A DNA stretch of 64,000 nucleotides from an uncultured Pseudomonadota bacterium (GCA_903876765.1 CAIRBH010000001.1:37426-101425); one strand, 5' to 3'. Positions 1-10,334 are shown, counted from the stretch's first letter. The notes: generated by a model not told the origin, from the letters alone. A program made the numbers and translations.

Positions 1-1127
1 AGGTATACGTGCAAAGTCAGCGCGATACTGACCCTATCAAATTGGCGGCAGTCATGCATAACCTGATGGAGGCGATGGCTAAAGATCCGCAACTGACGCC
101 GCCCAATACATTTTTCCGACCCACAGTGCCGCAATTGCTGATAGAAGTGGATGAAGCTAAAGCCCTGTCACAGGGGGTAAGAATTTCAGACATTTATACT
201 ACTCTACAAAGTACTATGGGCTCGTATTATGTGAATGATTTTAATAAAAATGGCCGTACCTATCGGGTGCAGTTGCAAGCAGAGCCTGAATTTAGAATGA
301 AGCCAGAAGACCTAGGCAAGGTCTATGTGCGTAGTCAGCCGACTAGCTCAGCGCCTAATGGCAATATGATCCCGCTTTCGGCCTTGAGTAAGGTGAGTAA
401 TAGGGTGGGGGCAGAACAGCTGGAACGTTATGATGGCTTGTTATCAGGAAAAGTGTTTGGTAGTGGTGCGCCTGGCATCAGCTCTGGTGATGCGATTAAG
501 GCCGTCGAACGTCTTGCGCTGACCAATTTGCCAGATGGCTATCAAATTGCTTGGACAGCGCAAGCTTACCAAGAAAAGCGTACAGGCTCAGCTGCCGTTT
601 ATGCTTTTGGCTTTGCCATTATCATGGTATTTTTAATTTTAGCCGCACAGTTTGAGACTTGGGCTTTGCCGCTGGCCGTGATTATGGCGGTGCCGTTTGC
701 CCTAGCGGGTGCTTTCTTGGCGGTGTTGTTACGCGGTATGCCTAACGATATTTACTTTCAAATTGGCTTAATTACCTTAATTGGGTTGGCTGCAAAAAAT
801 GCAATTTTAATTGTAGAGTTTGCCAGCCAAAAAATGGAGCAAGGCATGCCTGTTGCCGAGGCGGCGCTAGAAGCGGCAAGATTAAGGTTTAGGCCTATCG
901 TGATGACGTCCATGGCTTTTGTCTTGGGTATAGTGCCATTGGTATTTGCCTCTGGGGCGGGTGCGGCAGCACGCCGTTCTATGGGGACTGGCGTATTCGG
1001 CGGCATGTTGTTAGCCACTTTTGTGGCGACCATATTTATACCGCTATTTTTTACTTGGCTGTCAGGCAAACACGTCAGACATCATGGGCATCTTGAAACT
1101 GACATCAATGCAAAGGAAACACCGTGA
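1..1127 (+). CDS. RND (HAE1/AcrB-type) efflux pump inner-membrane subunit, 3' part only
   Basis: This is the C-terminal third or so of a resistance-nodulation-division drug/proton antiporter. It would export hydrophobic compounds from the periplasm or inner membrane through a tripartite complex. The reading frame is open from base 3 to the left edge, so the gene starts outside the window; the GTG at 9 is only the first in-frame start-like codon. The porter region (SYYVNDFNKNGR, then YRMKPEDLGKVYVRS-like) matches AcrB/MexB. It is followed by several hydrophobic segments starting near FGFAIIMVFLILAAQF and by the loop RFRPIVMTS typical of the family. Its stop overlaps the start of the downstream outer-membrane factor by 4 bases, so the two are co-transcribed. 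The substrate cannot be read from the sequence. Confidence 0.93.
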   Translation, partial: VYVQSQRDTDPIKLAAVMHNLMEAMAKDPQLTPPNTFFRPTVPQLLIEVDEAKALSQGVRISDIYTTLQSTMGSYYVNDFNKNGRTYRVQLQAEPEFRMKPEDLGKVYVRSQPTSSAPNGNMIPLSALSKVSNRVGAEQLERYDGLLSGKVFGSGAPGISSGDAIKAVERLALTNLPDGYQIAWTAQAYQEKRTGSAAVYAFGFAIIMVFLILAAQFETWALPLAVIMAVPFALAGAFLAVLLRGMPNDIYFQIGLITLIGLAAKNAILIVEFASQKMEQGMPVAEAALEAARLRFRPIVMTSMAFVLGIVPLVFASGAGAAARRSMGTGVFGGMLLATFVATIFIPLFFTWLSGKHVRHHGHLETDINAKETP

Positions 1128-2545
1128 TTTCAGCCGCAAATTTTAATGCCAAACGTATCACCCTAGTATTAGGCCTTGTACTGATTGCAGGTTGCCAATC
1201 TGTGGGGCCAGATTACCAGCGCCCCGCCATGGCGATGCCTGAGCAATATGGCGAGGCTGCCAGTGCCGCTGATAGTAAAATCACCAGTAGTTGGTGGACG
1301 CTGTACCAAGATAAAACGCTTAATGACTTGGTGACTACGGCGCAGCAAAATAACACAGATATTAAGTTGGCTGTGGCTCGTATAGAAGAGGCCGATGCTG
1401 CCGCGCGTGAAATAGGCGCAGAAACCTTTCCTACGGTTAATTTAGACGCAAAAGGGGCACGCTCAAGGGTCACAGAAGCGGGGGCTTTTCCAGTATATGG
1501 GAATAATCCACGCAATAGCTATAACGCTCAGTTAGGAACGTCTTTTGAAATCGACTTTTGGGGAAAACTGCGTAGGGCTAAAGAGTCGGCACGCGCACAA
1601 GCACTATCCAGCCGTTATGCAAAAGATACAGTGGCTTTGTCGCTAGCTGGGCTGGTGGCAAATCATTACCTGACATTACGCAGCTTAGATACACAAATTG
1701 TCATTAGCCAAGAAAACTTAATCAGTCGAGATGAAAGTTTGGCCCTGACTAAGCGTCGCTTAGCAGGTGGGGTAGTGTCAGCCTTAGACGTGTATCAAGC
1801 AGAAGTCGCCAGTGCTAACTTAAAAGCACAGTTGGCTGAGCTCACTAAATTAAGAGCAATGACTTTGCATCAATTAGCGGTATTAACTGGCAGTTTAGAT
1901 TTACAAATAACAGCTGCTGACATTGTTGCGCTACCTATTCCGCCTACGCCACCTGCTGGCTTGCCTTCTAGTTTGCTCGATGCGCGGCCAGATGTGCGGC
2001 AGGCAGAACAGCAATTGGTGTCTGCTAATGCCAATATAGGCGTTGCCAAAGCGGCGCTATACCCTAGCATTTCGCTTACTGCGGCTATGGGAGCTGAGAG
2101 TTTAGCTTTAAGTAATCTATTAAAATCTAGTGCAGGTATTTGGAGCACTGGCCTAGCCTTGCATTTGCCTATTTTTGATTCAGGCAAAACTGGCGCTCAA
2201 ATTGACCAAGTCAGTGCTAAGCAAAAGCAAGCCTTGGCTAGTTATGAGAGCGCCATGCAAAACGCTTTTAGAGAAGTCAATGATGCTTTAGTTAATGTCA
2301 GACAAACTACCGAGCGTGAAATCGCCCTCAATGACAGTCAGTTGGCCGCTAAACAAGCCTTAGCCATCTCAAAGAATCGTTATCAATCTGGCTATTCTGC
2401 TTATTTAGAAGTGTTGGATGCGCAGCGTGTGTATAACGAGGCTACGCTAGCTTTTGTGCAGAGTCGTCAGGCCAGGCTGCTAGCGACAGTAGCTTTATTT
2501 AAAGCTTTAGGCGGTGGTTGGCATCCAGATTTGCCTAATGGATAA
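1124..2545 (+). CDS. Outer-membrane efflux lipoprotein, NodT/OprM family
   Basis: This is the TolC-like outer-membrane channel of the tripartite efflux system whose pump gene lies just upstream. The 473-residue product starts at a GTG overlapping the pump stop codon. It has a lipoprotein signal peptide with lipobox LIAG-C (Cys24), predicting an N-terminally acylated protein. The QSVGPDYQRP stretch after the Cys is the usual start of mature NodT-family proteins. Two OEP repeats follow (about residues 60-250 and 270-465), including the DARPDVRQAEQQL and YPSISLTAAMG motifs. Length is normal for the family. The adaptor (MFP) gene is presumably upstream of the window. Confidence 0.93.
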   Translation: MISAANFNAKRITLVLGLVLIAGCQSVGPDYQRPAMAMPEQYGEAASAADSKITSSWWTLYQDKTLNDLVTTAQQNNTDIKLAVARIEEADAAAREIGAETFPTVNLDAKGARSRVTEAGAFPVYGNNPRNSYNAQLGTSFEIDFWGKLRRAKESARAQALSSRYAKDTVALSLAGLVANHYLTLRSLDTQIVISQENLISRDESLALTKRRLAGGVVSALDVYQAEVASANLKAQLAELTKLRAMTLHQLAVLTGSLDLQITAADIVALPIPPTPPAGLPSSLLDARPDVRQAEQQLVSANANIGVAKAALYPSISLTAAMGAESLALSNLLKSSAGIWSTGLALHLPIFDSGKTGAQIDQVSAKQKQALASYESAMQNAFREVNDALVNVRQTTEREIALNDSQLAAKQALAISKNRYQSGYSAYLEVLDAQRVYNEATLAFVQSRQARLLATVALFKALGGGWHPDLPNG

Positions 2546-2597
2546 CTTGATAGCTGGCAACTATAGCTGGCAACTTAAGTCATGCTAAAATAAAAGC

Positions 2598-3632
2598 ATG
2601 ACTGATATTTCTACCATCTTAATCATAGATCATTCGGTCGAAACGCTTGATTTGATAGGCGGTGCGCTGCGCGCCCAATATCGGGTCTTGACCGCGAATT
2701 CAGCTGAAGTCGGATTGCTGTTAGCTGGCAAGCAGCCTAAGCCTCATCTTATTGTGCTCAGTGAGAATATGCCTGACATAGGGGCTGGTAATTTGCTGAC
2801 ACTACTGCGCGAAAATCCTGCTAGCAGTGAGACTCCCATCTTGCTACTTACCGAACATGATTCAGAATTAGATTGTCAGCATGCTTTGCAACTAGGGTTG
2901 ATGGATTTTATCAGTAAGCCAATTAAGCCTGCGGCGCTTTTAGCCAGGGTGCGTCTGCAAATTGATATTACACAGCTTTTAGCTGAAAATAAGCTAGTGC
3001 AACAAACGACGATCAGAGCGCTAGCGCACTTAGCGGAATTAAGCGATCCTGAAACCAGTAATCACATTTTACGCACCTCAGGCTATGTGCGGCATCTGGC
3101 GAACAGCTTGCTACAACATCCGCGCTTCATTAAATTTTTAACTAGGCCAATAATAGATGCAATAGCGCAATCGGCCGCCTTGCATGATATTGGCAAGATT
3201 GCGATTTCTGATAATATTTTGCTAAAATCAGGCAAACTTATGCCAGAGGAATGGGGTGTAATGAAAACCCATGCGCTATTGGGTAGCCAAGCGATTAGCA
3301 AGGCCATGCGTGGTATAAAACCGCCAGTGCCTTTACTGGTCTTAGCCAAAGAGATAGCGCACTGGCATCATGAAAAATGGGATGGTAGCGGCTATCCAGA
3401 TGGCTTGGTCGGCGACGCTATTCCTATATCTGCTCGGTTGATGGCGCTGGCTGATGTGTTTGACGCATTGATTAATGCCAGGGTATATAAGCCTGCGATG
3501 ACAAATGCTGAAGCGCGTGAGATCATTATTGCGGGCCGCGGCAAACACTTTGACCCAGATATGGTAGATGCCTTTATAGAGCATTTTGACGATTTTGTCG
3601 CCATTGCCAAAAAATATCAGGATATAAGCTGA
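2598..3632 (+). CDS. HD-GYP phosphodiesterase with degenerate receiver domain
   Basis: The 344-residue protein has an N-terminal receiver-like domain (about 5-120), a short linker helix and a C-terminal HD-GYP domain (about 140-340). HD-GYP domains hydrolyse cyclic di-GMP. Metal-binding HD (H196, D197) and the HHEKWDGSGYPDG signature at 256-268 are intact, so catalytic activity is likely. The receiver is odd: the position of the phospho-acceptor Asp reads LIVLSENMP with Ser55, and the first acidic pair is DH instead of DD, while the conserved Lys107 (ISKP) remains. Phosphorylation control is therefore unlikely. It stands alone between the efflux genes and gltX, so partners are not evident. 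Confidence 0.88.
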   Translation: MTDISTILIIDHSVETLDLIGGALRAQYRVLTANSAEVGLLLAGKQPKPHLIVLSENMPDIGAGNLLTLLRENPASSETPILLLTEHDSELDCQHALQLGLMDFISKPIKPAALLARVRLQIDITQLLAENKLVQQTTIRALAHLAELSDPETSNHILRTSGYVRHLANSLLQHPRFIKFLTRPIIDAIAQSAALHDIGKIAISDNILLKSGKLMPEEWGVMKTHALLGSQAISKAMRGIKPPVPLLVLAKEIAHWHHEKWDGSGYPDGLVGDAIPISARLMALADVFDALINARVYKPAMTNAEAREIIIAGRGKHFDPDMVDAFIEHFDDFVAIAKKYQDIS

Positions 3633-3729
3633 TAGTTTAATCTAGCAGTATCAGCATGATAACTTTAGAGTCATGCCCGCAGCCATGTTAAAATAGCGAC
3701 ATTCTCATTACTATTTACGCTTGTTTAAT

Positions 3730-5139
3730 ATGACAGTTCGCACCCGTTTTGCCCCTAGCCCCACAGGTTTTTTGCATATTGGCGGTGCACGTACCGCTTT
3801 ATTTTCTTGGGCTTTTGCGAAAAAGCATGGTGGTCAATTCATACTTCGTATTGAAGATACCGATGTTGCACGCAGCACACCAGAAGCCGTGCAAGCCATT
3901 TTAGACGGTATGCAATGGCTGGGCTTAGATTATGACGAGGGGCCTTTTTACCAAATGCAAAGAATGGATCGCTATAAACAAGTGATTCAAACCATGTTAG
4001 ATGCAGGTAGTGCTTATTATTGTTATAGCAGTAAAGAAGAGCTGGAGGCATTGCGTGAACAGCAAATGGCGAATAAATTAAAGCCTCGCTATGATGGCAA
4101 ATGGCGTCCGCAAGCAGGTCTAGCGTTGCCTAACCCGCCGCCAGATGTATTGCCCGTTATTCGCTTTAAAAACCCACAAGAAGGCGTAGTAGCTTGGGAT
4201 GATTTAGTCAAAGGCCACATTGAAATAGCCAATAGTGAGCTTGATGATTTGATCATTGCCCGTGCTGACGGCACCCCTACTTATAATTTTTGTGTGGTGG
4301 TAGATGATAGCGATATGGGAATCACCCAGGTCATTCGTGGTGACGATCACGTCAATAATACGCCAAGACAAATCAATATGCTCAAAGCTTTGGCTGAAAT
4401 AGATAGCAACATTAAAGTGCCGCAATACGCCCATTTATCTATGATTTTGGGCAGTGACGGGCAAAAGCTTTCTAAGCGACATGGCGCAGTGAGTGTCATG
4501 CAATATGATGATGATGGATATTTGCCAGAGGCGGTGATTAACTATTTGGCGCGCCTAGGCTGGAGTCATGGCGATGACGAAGTGTTCAGCAAAGAACAAT
4601 TTGCCTTATGGTTTGATTTAGATCACATTACACCGTCTGCCGCGCAGTTTAATACCGAGAAGCTCAATTGGCTCAACGCCCATTATATTAAGCAAGCCGA
4701 TATTAATTACCTTGTGACAGATCTCAGTCAGCGACTAAATCAGCTAAATATTCAAGTGAGTGAGCAAGTCAGTTTGCCAGCCGCCATCGCTTTATACCGA
4801 GATCGGGTGAATACTTTAAATGAGTTAGCCGCGGGCATTGCTTATTTTTATCAGCGCCCAGTGATAGATGCGCTTGCCGCAGAAAAGCATTTAACAGCTG
4901 ACATTAAGCCTATCATGGCGCAACTGGCTAGCGCATTGTGCGCTATTGATTGGCAAGCCCCAGCCATACATCATGAGATTGAAGCTGCCGTTACGAGCAA
5001 CGGACTTAAGTTTCCTAAATTAGCCATGCCGCTGCGCGTGATTTTAACGGGCATCGCCCAATCGCCTAGCATAGACCAAGTGATGGCGCTGCTAGGTAAA
5101 GATGAAGTGTTGGCAAGAATTAACTTGGCAATAAATTAA
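3730..5139 (+). CDS. gltX: Glutamyl-tRNA synthetase
   Basis: This class I aminoacyl-tRNA synthetase charges tRNA-Glu in the cytoplasm. The N-terminus [19 protein letters not shown] contains the HIGH-type ATP-binding motif and the KLSKRHGA segment is the KMSKS-type loop. The length of 469 residues fits bacterial GltX. A TTG at 3721 would add three residues (MFN), but the ATG at 3730 gives the usual [13 protein letters not shown] start and is preferred. There is no clear Shine-Dalgarno before either. It appears monocistronic, with 177 bases before hfq. Confidence 0.96.
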   Translation: MTVRTRFAPSPTGFLHIGGARTALFSWAFAKKHGGQFILRIEDTDVARSTPEAVQAILDGMQWLGLDYDEGPFYQMQRMDRYKQVIQTMLDAGSAYYCYSSKEELEALREQQMANKLKPRYDGKWRPQAGLALPNPPPDVLPVIRFKNPQEGVVAWDDLVKGHIEIANSELDDLIIARADGTPTYNFCVVVDDSDMGITQVIRGDDHVNNTPRQINMLKALAEIDSNIKVPQYAHLSMILGSDGQKLSKRHGAVSVMQYDDDGYLPEAVINYLARLGWSHGDDEVFSKEQFALWFDLDHITPSAAQFNTEKLNWLNAHYIKQADINYLVTDLSQRLNQLNIQVSEQVSLPAAIALYRDRVNTLNELAAGIAYFYQRPVIDALAAEKHLTADIKPIMAQLASALCAIDWQAPAIHHEIEAAVTSNGLKFPKLAMPLRVILTGIAQSPSIDQVMALLGKDEVLARINLAIN

Positions 5140-5316
5140 ACAAAATAGCTGGCTGTGATTGAAAAGACGGACATCTGCCCCATATTCAATCTGTACAGCA
5201 ATGATGGCATTAAAAAATCGAACGAATTAGATGGTTGTTAATCTGAACTAGGGTAGTATCAGCAATGTTGCGGATGCTATGCAATTTTTATTTAACTCCA
5301 AACAATAGGAGAAGTC

Positions 5317-5553
5317 ATGATACAAAAAGGGCAAATGTTACAAGACCCGTTTCTTAATGCATTACGCAAAGAACACGTCGCTGTATCTATTTATCTGGTC
5401 AATGGTATTAAGTTGCAAGGTCAAGTGGATTCGTTTGATCAATATGTGATTTTGCTAAAAAATACCGTCACGCAAATGGTGTATAAGCATGCTATTTCAA
5501 CCATAGTCCCGGCACGCATGGTCAATATTGCCTTGCCTGAAAGTCATGAGTAA
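5317..5553 (+). CDS. hfq: RNA chaperone Hfq
   Basis: Hfq is the hexameric Sm-like RNA-binding protein that pairs small RNAs with mRNAs. The 78-residue product contains the Sm1 motif ([25 protein letters not shown]) and the Sm2 motif [12 protein letters not shown]. It starts [19 protein letters not shown] as in other proteobacteria. It has only a very short C-terminal tail, as is usual in betaproteobacteria. A good Shine-Dalgarno (AATAGGAG) lies just before the ATG. hflX follows 19 bases later, the common hfq-hflX-hflKC order. Confidence 0.97.
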   Translation: MIQKGQMLQDPFLNALRKEHVAVSIYLVNGIKLQGQVDSFDQYVILLKNTVTQMVYKHAISTIVPARMVNIALPESHE

Positions 5554-5572
5554 GCGTTTGGTCAAATAAGCC

Positions 5573-6709
5573 TTGAAAGACTTGTTTGAAAGGCCAAGTG
5601 TTGGCGATGCTGCAATAATGGTGAGCGTTGATTTTGGTGATGATGATTACGAAGAAAGCTTGCATGAACTTAGGTTGCTAAGTTTAAGTGCTGGTTTGTC
5701 TATACGCGGCACGGTAGAAGCCAAGCGCAGCAGCCCTGACGCGAAGCATTTTATAGGCAGCGGCAAAGCTGACGAGTTATCGCAAATGATGCAAGCTAGC
5801 AAATCGAATATTGCGGTATTTAATCACGATCTTTCGCCATCACAGCAGCGTAATTTAGAACGATTATTGCAGGCGCGGGTAGTAGATAGAACGGGCTTGA
5901 TACTGGATATATTTAGTCAGCGTGCACAAAGCCATGAAGGTAAATTGCAGGTTGAATTGGCGCAGCTAGAGCATTTATCTACACGTTTGGTAAGAGGTTG
6001 GACGCACCTTGAGCGGCAAAAAGGCGGCATAGGCGTGCGTGGTGGGCCTGGTGAAACTCAGCTGGAGTTAGATAGACGCATGTTGCGTGTACGGGTAAAA
6101 CAACTGCGTGAGAAGCTGATTAAACTTAAAGCTCAGCGTGGTATGCAGCGTCGGGCACGTAAGCGTTCCAATGTCATGACGGTGTCTTTGGTGGGTTATA
6201 CCAATGCCGGCAAGTCCACCATATTCAATCGTTTAACCAAGGCGGATATTTATGTGGCGGATCAGTTATTTGCAACATTAGATACTACTACCCATAAAAT
6301 TTTTATAGCCGATTGCGGCTCAGTAGTGCTTTCAGACACGGTGGGGTTTATTAAACATTTGCCGCACGCCCTAATAGAAGCGTTTAGCGCGACCTTAGAA
6401 GAGGCGGTGCAAGCCGATTTGTTATTGCATATTGTTGATACTGCCAGCACTAACCGTGATGAGCAAATAACTCAAGTGAACAAAGTTTTGTTAGAAATAG
6501 GCGCGGCCAATGTGCCGCAAATTTTGGTGCATAACCAGATTGATAGAGTTGGATTGACCCCCTCGGTGAGCCGCGATGAGTATGGTAGAATTACGACCAT
6601 ACACGCCTCAGCTAAAACGGGCGAAGGGATGGATTTGTTGAGGCTAGCAATGACTGAGCATAGTCAATATTTGCAAAAGATGAGCACAGAAGAAAGTGCT
6701 TATGGGTAG
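5573..6709 (+). CDS. hflX: Ribosome-associated GTPase HflX
   Basis: HflX is a GTPase that binds and splits stalled 70S ribosomes after stress. The 378-residue protein has the N-terminal HflX domain (FERPSVGDAAIMVSVDF; GRTG-like RVVDRTGLILDIF; RLVRGWTHLERQKGGIGVRG PGETQLELDRR) and a G domain with P-loop GYTNAGKST and switch region DTVGFIKHLP. No ATG fits the conserved N-terminus. TTG codons at 5573 (used here) and 5582 (giving MFERP, as in E. coli) are both possible. It lies 19 bases after hfq and is followed by a hairpin at 6749-6768. Confidence 0.95.
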   Translation: MKDLFERPSVGDAAIMVSVDFGDDDYEESLHELRLLSLSAGLSIRGTVEAKRSSPDAKHFIGSGKADELSQMMQASKSNIAVFNHDLSPSQQRNLERLLQARVVDRTGLILDIFSQRAQSHEGKLQVELAQLEHLSTRLVRGWTHLERQKGGIGVRGGPGETQLELDRRMLRVRVKQLREKLIKLKAQRGMQRRARKRSNVMTVSLVGYTNAGKSTIFNRLTKADIYVADQLFATLDTTTHKIFIADCGSVVLSDTVGFIKHLPHALIEAFSATLEEAVQADLLLHIVDTASTNRDEQITQVNKVLLEIGAANVPQILVHNQIDRVGLTPSVSRDEYGRITTIHASAKTGEGMDLLRLAMTEHSQYLQKMSTEESAYG

Positions 6710-6748
6710 GCTGAGCGCTAATGCTCAATTTCTCTAGGCAGTATTTTA

Positions 6749-6775
6749 TATCAGCTTAAACGCTGATAGCATTTT
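6749..6775 (+). terminator. Possible intrinsic terminator after hflX
   Basis: A perfect 7-bp stem (TATCAGC / GCTGATA) with a 6-base loop is followed by GCATTTTCG. The T-run is short, so it may be only a partial terminator between hfq-hflX and hflKC. Confidence 0.4.
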
Positions 6776-6823
6776 CGTCAGATGACTGCGAAAAAAGTAG
6801 CGATAGATTTATTGGAGTTTTAA

Positions 6824-8026
6824 ATGATTAAATTTCCTGGATGGTTACAGGGTAATAATGAAGGTCCGCCAGATTTAGATCAGGTCATGCGTGATTTGAG
6901 TCGCAAAATCAACACTTTATTTGGTAAAGGCGGTGGAAAACCGCCCAATAGACCTGCCGCTAATCAACCAAAATCACCGAATGCCGATGAGGTGAAATTG
7001 CCTATAGTCGCTATTGTTGTAGTGGCAATGTTAATTTGGCTGGCGACAGGGTTTTATATTGTCGATCAAGGCTCGTTAGGCGTAGTTAAGCGCTTTGGTA
7101 ATTACGTGGAAACCACAGAGCCTGGTCCGCGCTGGCGTTTACCATACCCATTGGAATCTTCCGACGTGGTCAATATGGAGCAAGTGCGCAGGCTTGAAGT
7201 TGGCTACAGAAGCGCGGGTGAAGGCAGTGGTAGTAAAGTGAAACAACCCAAAGAAGCTTTGATGCTGACGGCTGACGAAAATATTATTGATTTGCAATTT
7301 GCGGTTCAATACAACCTGAAGAATGCGAAAGATTATTTATTTAATAATCGCTCGACTGACCAAGCGGTGATGTCCGCCGCTGAGAGCGCAATTCGTGAAG
7401 TGGTAGGTAAAAGCAAGCTGGACGATTTATTACAAAAAGGCTTGGCTGATACCTCCGAGCGTATGCAAATTATTTTAGATAGCTATAAAACAGGCGTAAA
7501 TATTACCAGTGTGTCTTTGCAAAGTGCTCAGCCGCCAGAACAAGTGCAAGAAGCTTTTGAAGACGTCAACCGCGCTAATCAAGACAATCAACGTCAGATT
7601 AACGAAGGGCAAGCCTATGCTAATGATGTTATTCCTAAGGCGCGCGGTACGGCATCTAGGCTATTAGCTGAGTCTGCTGGATACAAGCTAAAAATTGAAA
7701 GTGAAGCTAAAGGTAATGCCAGCCGCTTTGAGCAGATTTTAGCTCAGTATAACAATGCACCCGCCGTGACTCGTCAACGCTTGTTTTTGGACGCCCAAGA
7801 GCAAATTTTGTCTAGCGTAAGCAAAGTGTTGGTAGATCAAAAAGCGGGCAATAATATGCTGTATTTGCCGCTAGATAAACTGATAGGTACTAACGGCAGT
7901 GCTAGCGTTACACAATCACAATCGTTACAGTCGCTCAATACCCCAGCCGTGGTTGCGCCAGAAGCGACGACCGCAACCGATCGCACCCGCGACGCTTTTC
8001 GTAGTCGTGACAGAGAAAGTAGGTAA
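6824..8026 (+). CDS. hflK: FtsH protease regulator subunit HflK
   Basis: HflK is a membrane-anchored SPFH/band-7 protein that, with HflC, forms the cage regulating the FtsH protease at the periplasmic face. The 400-residue product has a Gly/Pro-rich cytoplasmic N-terminus (GNNEGPPDLDQVMRDLSRKI is the usual HflK start). A single transmembrane segment follows (about 62-83: LPIVAIVVVAMLIWLATGFYIV), then the SPFH domain (VDQGSLGVVKRFG...) and a coiled-coil region. A serine/threonine-rich tail ends it. hflC begins 9 bases after its stop. Confidence 0.96.
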   Translation: MIKFPGWLQGNNEGPPDLDQVMRDLSRKINTLFGKGGGKPPNRPAANQPKSPNADEVKLPIVAIVVVAMLIWLATGFYIVDQGSLGVVKRFGNYVETTEPGPRWRLPYPLESSDVVNMEQVRRLEVGYRSAGEGSGSKVKQPKEALMLTADENIIDLQFAVQYNLKNAKDYLFNNRSTDQAVMSAAESAIREVVGKSKLDDLLQKGLADTSERMQIILDSYKTGVNITSVSLQSAQPPEQVQEAFEDVNRANQDNQRQINEGQAYANDVIPKARGTASRLLAESAGYKLKIESEAKGNASRFEQILAQYNNAPAVTRQRLFLDAQEQILSSVSKVLVDQKAGNNMLYLPLDKLIGTNGSASVTQSQSLQSLNTPAVVAPEATTATDRTRDAFRSRDRESR

Positions 8027-8035
8027 GGAATAGTG

Positions 8036-8908
8036 ATGAAAAATTTAACAAATATTCTGCTTGCCAGTATTGTTGCAATCTTAGTGTTTTCAAGCTCAGC
8101 CTTTACTGTGGATCAAACGCAGTTTGTGGTGGTGCAGCGTTTGGGTGAAATTATCGATGTGAAGAAAGACCCTGGGCTGCATTTTAAATTACCCATAGTG
8201 GATAACTTAAAGTACTTTGATAATCGTATTCTTACCTTGGATTGGGAAAAACCCGCCAAATTTATCACCAGTGAAAATAAATATATGATGGTCGATTCCT
8301 TTGTGAAATGGCGCATCATAGACCCTGCTAAGTATTACGTTTCTATTAAAGATGGTGGAGAAGCCGCAGCAGAAGACAGGCTCTCAAAAGTGGTAAATGC
8401 CGGCTTGCGTGCAGAATTTGGTAAACGTACTGTGCATGATGTGATTGCTGGCGAGCGAGCCACTATTATGGATAATCTGCGTAAAAGAGCCGATCTGGAA
8501 GCGCGTCAAATTGGCATTCAAGTGGTTGATGTGCGTTTAAAACGGGTGGATTATGCTGAAGAAATCAGTAAATCTGTTTTTGATCGAATGATAGCAGAAC
8601 GCAAACGCTTGGCTAATCAATTGCGCTCAGAAGGCGCGGCTGCTTCAGAAAAAATTCGTGCTGATGCAGATAAGCAGCGCGAAGTGATTATCGCTGAAGC
8701 ATACCGTGATGCACAGAAGGCTAAAGGTGAAGGTGATGCGGCAGCGGCGGCGATTTATAATCAGTCTTATGGCAAAAATCCTGAATTTTACGCATTTTAT
8801 CGCAGCACTGAAGCCTACAAAAATAGCTTTAAAAGCAAGAATGACGTGATGGTATTAGATACCAACTCGGATTTCTTTAAATATATGCGTAGCCCAGTTA
8901 AAAAATAA
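8036..8908 (+). CDS. hflC: FtsH protease regulator subunit HflC
   Basis: HflC is the SPFH partner of HflK in the FtsH regulatory complex. The 290-residue protein has an N-terminal signal anchor (NILLASIVAILVFSSSAFTV) and the band-7 domain (QTQFVVVQRLGEI...DPGLHFKLP). The C-terminal segment AFYRSTEAYKNSF...MVLDTNSDFFKYM is conserved in HflC. The frame could begin at GTG 8033, but the ATG at 8036 sits at a better distance from the AAGGA at 8025-8029. Confidence 0.96.
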   Translation: MKNLTNILLASIVAILVFSSSAFTVDQTQFVVVQRLGEIIDVKKDPGLHFKLPIVDNLKYFDNRILTLDWEKPAKFITSENKYMMVDSFVKWRIIDPAKYYVSIKDGGEAAAEDRLSKVVNAGLRAEFGKRTVHDVIAGERATIMDNLRKRADLEARQIGIQVVDVRLKRVDYAEEISKSVFDRMIAERKRLANQLRSEGAAASEKIRADADKQREVIIAEAYRDAQKAKGEGDAAAAAIYNQSYGKNPEFYAFYRSTEAYKNSFKSKNDVMVLDTNSDFFKYMRSPVKK

Positions 8909-8909
8909 A

Positions 8910-9095
8910 GTGAACTACACCTTATTAACAGCCCTAGGTCTGATGATGGTGTTAGAAGGCTTGATGCCTTTGTTATTGCCTAAAACTTGGCGAGAAACCT
9001 TTAAACGCATGATTGCCTTTAATGATGGGCAGTTAAGATTTGTCGGTTTGCTGTCGGTATTAGGCGGCCTAGTGTTAATTTTGTTAAGTAAATAA
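8910..9095 (+). CDS. Small membrane protein, DUF2065 (YjeT-like)
   Basis: This 61-residue hydrophobic protein starts at GTG, one base after the hflC stop. It has two predicted membrane helices (about 3-22 and 42-59) joined by a LLPKTWRETFKRMIAFNDGQLR loop typical of DUF2065. The same gene follows hflKC in many proteobacteria. Its biochemical role is unknown; context suggests association with the HflKC/FtsH membrane complex. Confidence 0.85.
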   Translation: MNYTLLTALGLMMVLEGLMPLLLPKTWRETFKRMIAFNDGQLRFVGLLSVLGGLVLILLSK

Positions 9096-9115
9096 TAGCG
9101 TTAAGTTGAGAAAAA

Positions 9116-10297
9116 ATGCGTAATTGGTTGCTCCCCGAATATATAGAAGATGTATTGCCTGCCGAGGCGGCGCGCATAGAGTGTATGCGTCGTACTTTGC
9201 TCGATTTATTTAGAGCGCATGGCTACCAATACGTTATTCCACCGATGTTGGAATATATGGAATCATTAATCACTGGTGTGGGGCACGACTTAGATTTAGC
9301 CACATTTAAAGTGGTGGATCAATTAACTGGCCGTTTGATGGGGGTGCGTGCCGATATGACGCCGCAAGTGGCGCGTATAGATGCACATTTGTTAAACCAT
9401 CAAGACATTACCCGCTTATGCTATGCCGGCAGTGTGCTGCGTACTAAGCCAGATGGCTTGGCTATGACGCGTGAACCCCTGCAAGTGGGTGCTGAGTTGT
9501 ACGGCCATGCTGGAGTAGCCAGCGATATTGAAATCCAACGCCTGCTGATAAAAGCCTTGCAAGCGGTAGGTATCAATCAATTACATATAGATTTTAGCCA
9601 TGTCAATATATTTGGCAGCTTGATTGCAGCGATAGCGATTCCAGCGCAACTCGAGCAGGCATTATATATAGCCCTACAAAGTAAAGACCAATCCAGTGTT
9701 AGCCAACTCTCTCGGCACTTAGATAAAACCACGCGTGAAGCTTTGTTGCGTTTAACTGAGCTCAATGGCGATAAATCTGTGCTAGTAAAAGCAGCTAAGG
9801 TATTGCCAGCCATTCCAGCCATACAAGCGGCCTTAGCCAGTTTAACTGAGGTCAGTGAGGCATTAAGTGATTTAGACCTCACGGTCAGTTTTGATTTAAG
9901 TGAGTTGCGTGGCTATCACTACCATAGTGGTATTGTGTTTGCGGCTTATGCGCAGGGTTATAAAGGCCCCTTAGCTTTGGGTGGCCGCTATGACGAAGTC
10001 GGCCAAGTGTTTGGTCGCGCTCGCCCAGCAACTGGCTTTAGTTTGGATTTACGCAGCCTAGTAAGCGCTATGCCGCCAGTAAAAACTGCGATGGCTATAT
10101 TTGCGCCTGCTAGCACCGATCTCAGCACTAATTTAAGCTTAGCCGCAAAAATTGACAGCTTGCGAGCTGAAGGTCATATCGTGATTCAAGAATTGCCAGG
10201 GTCTGCTTCGAATTTAGCAGAATTAAATTGCGATAGAAAGTTGGCGCATTACAATTCTGGCTGGCATGTAGTAGAAGCAGATAAAGTCACAAAATAA
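9116..10297 (+). CDS. hisZ: ATP phosphoribosyltransferase regulatory subunit HisZ
   Basis: HisZ is a HisRS-like paralogue that activates the short form of HisG, the first enzyme of histidine synthesis. The 393-residue product lacks the anticodon-binding domain of HisRS. It keeps the class II core, with the motif [15 protein letters not shown] at the N-terminus, [14 protein letters not shown], and GGRYDEV near residue 290. In beta- and gammaproteobacteria with short HisG it commonly sits between hflC/DUF2065 and purA, as here. Confidence 0.94.
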   Translation: MRNWLLPEYIEDVLPAEAARIECMRRTLLDLFRAHGYQYVIPPMLEYMESLITGVGHDLDLATFKVVDQLTGRLMGVRADMTPQVARIDAHLLNHQDITRLCYAGSVLRTKPDGLAMTREPLQVGAELYGHAGVASDIEIQRLLIKALQAVGINQLHIDFSHVNIFGSLIAAIAIPAQLEQALYIALQSKDQSSVSQLSRHLDKTTREALLRLTELNGDKSVLVKAAKVLPAIPAIQAALASLTEVSEALSDLDLTVSFDLSELRGYHYHSGIVFAAYAQGYKGPLALGGRYDEVGQVFGRARPATGFSLDLRSLVSAMPPVKTAMAIFAPASTDLSTNLSLAAKIDSLRAEGHIVIQELPGSASNLAELNCDRKLAHYNSGWHVVEADKVTK

Positions 10298-10334
10298 ATA
10301 CAAATTTAATACTAAAACTTATAAAGTTAATTCT

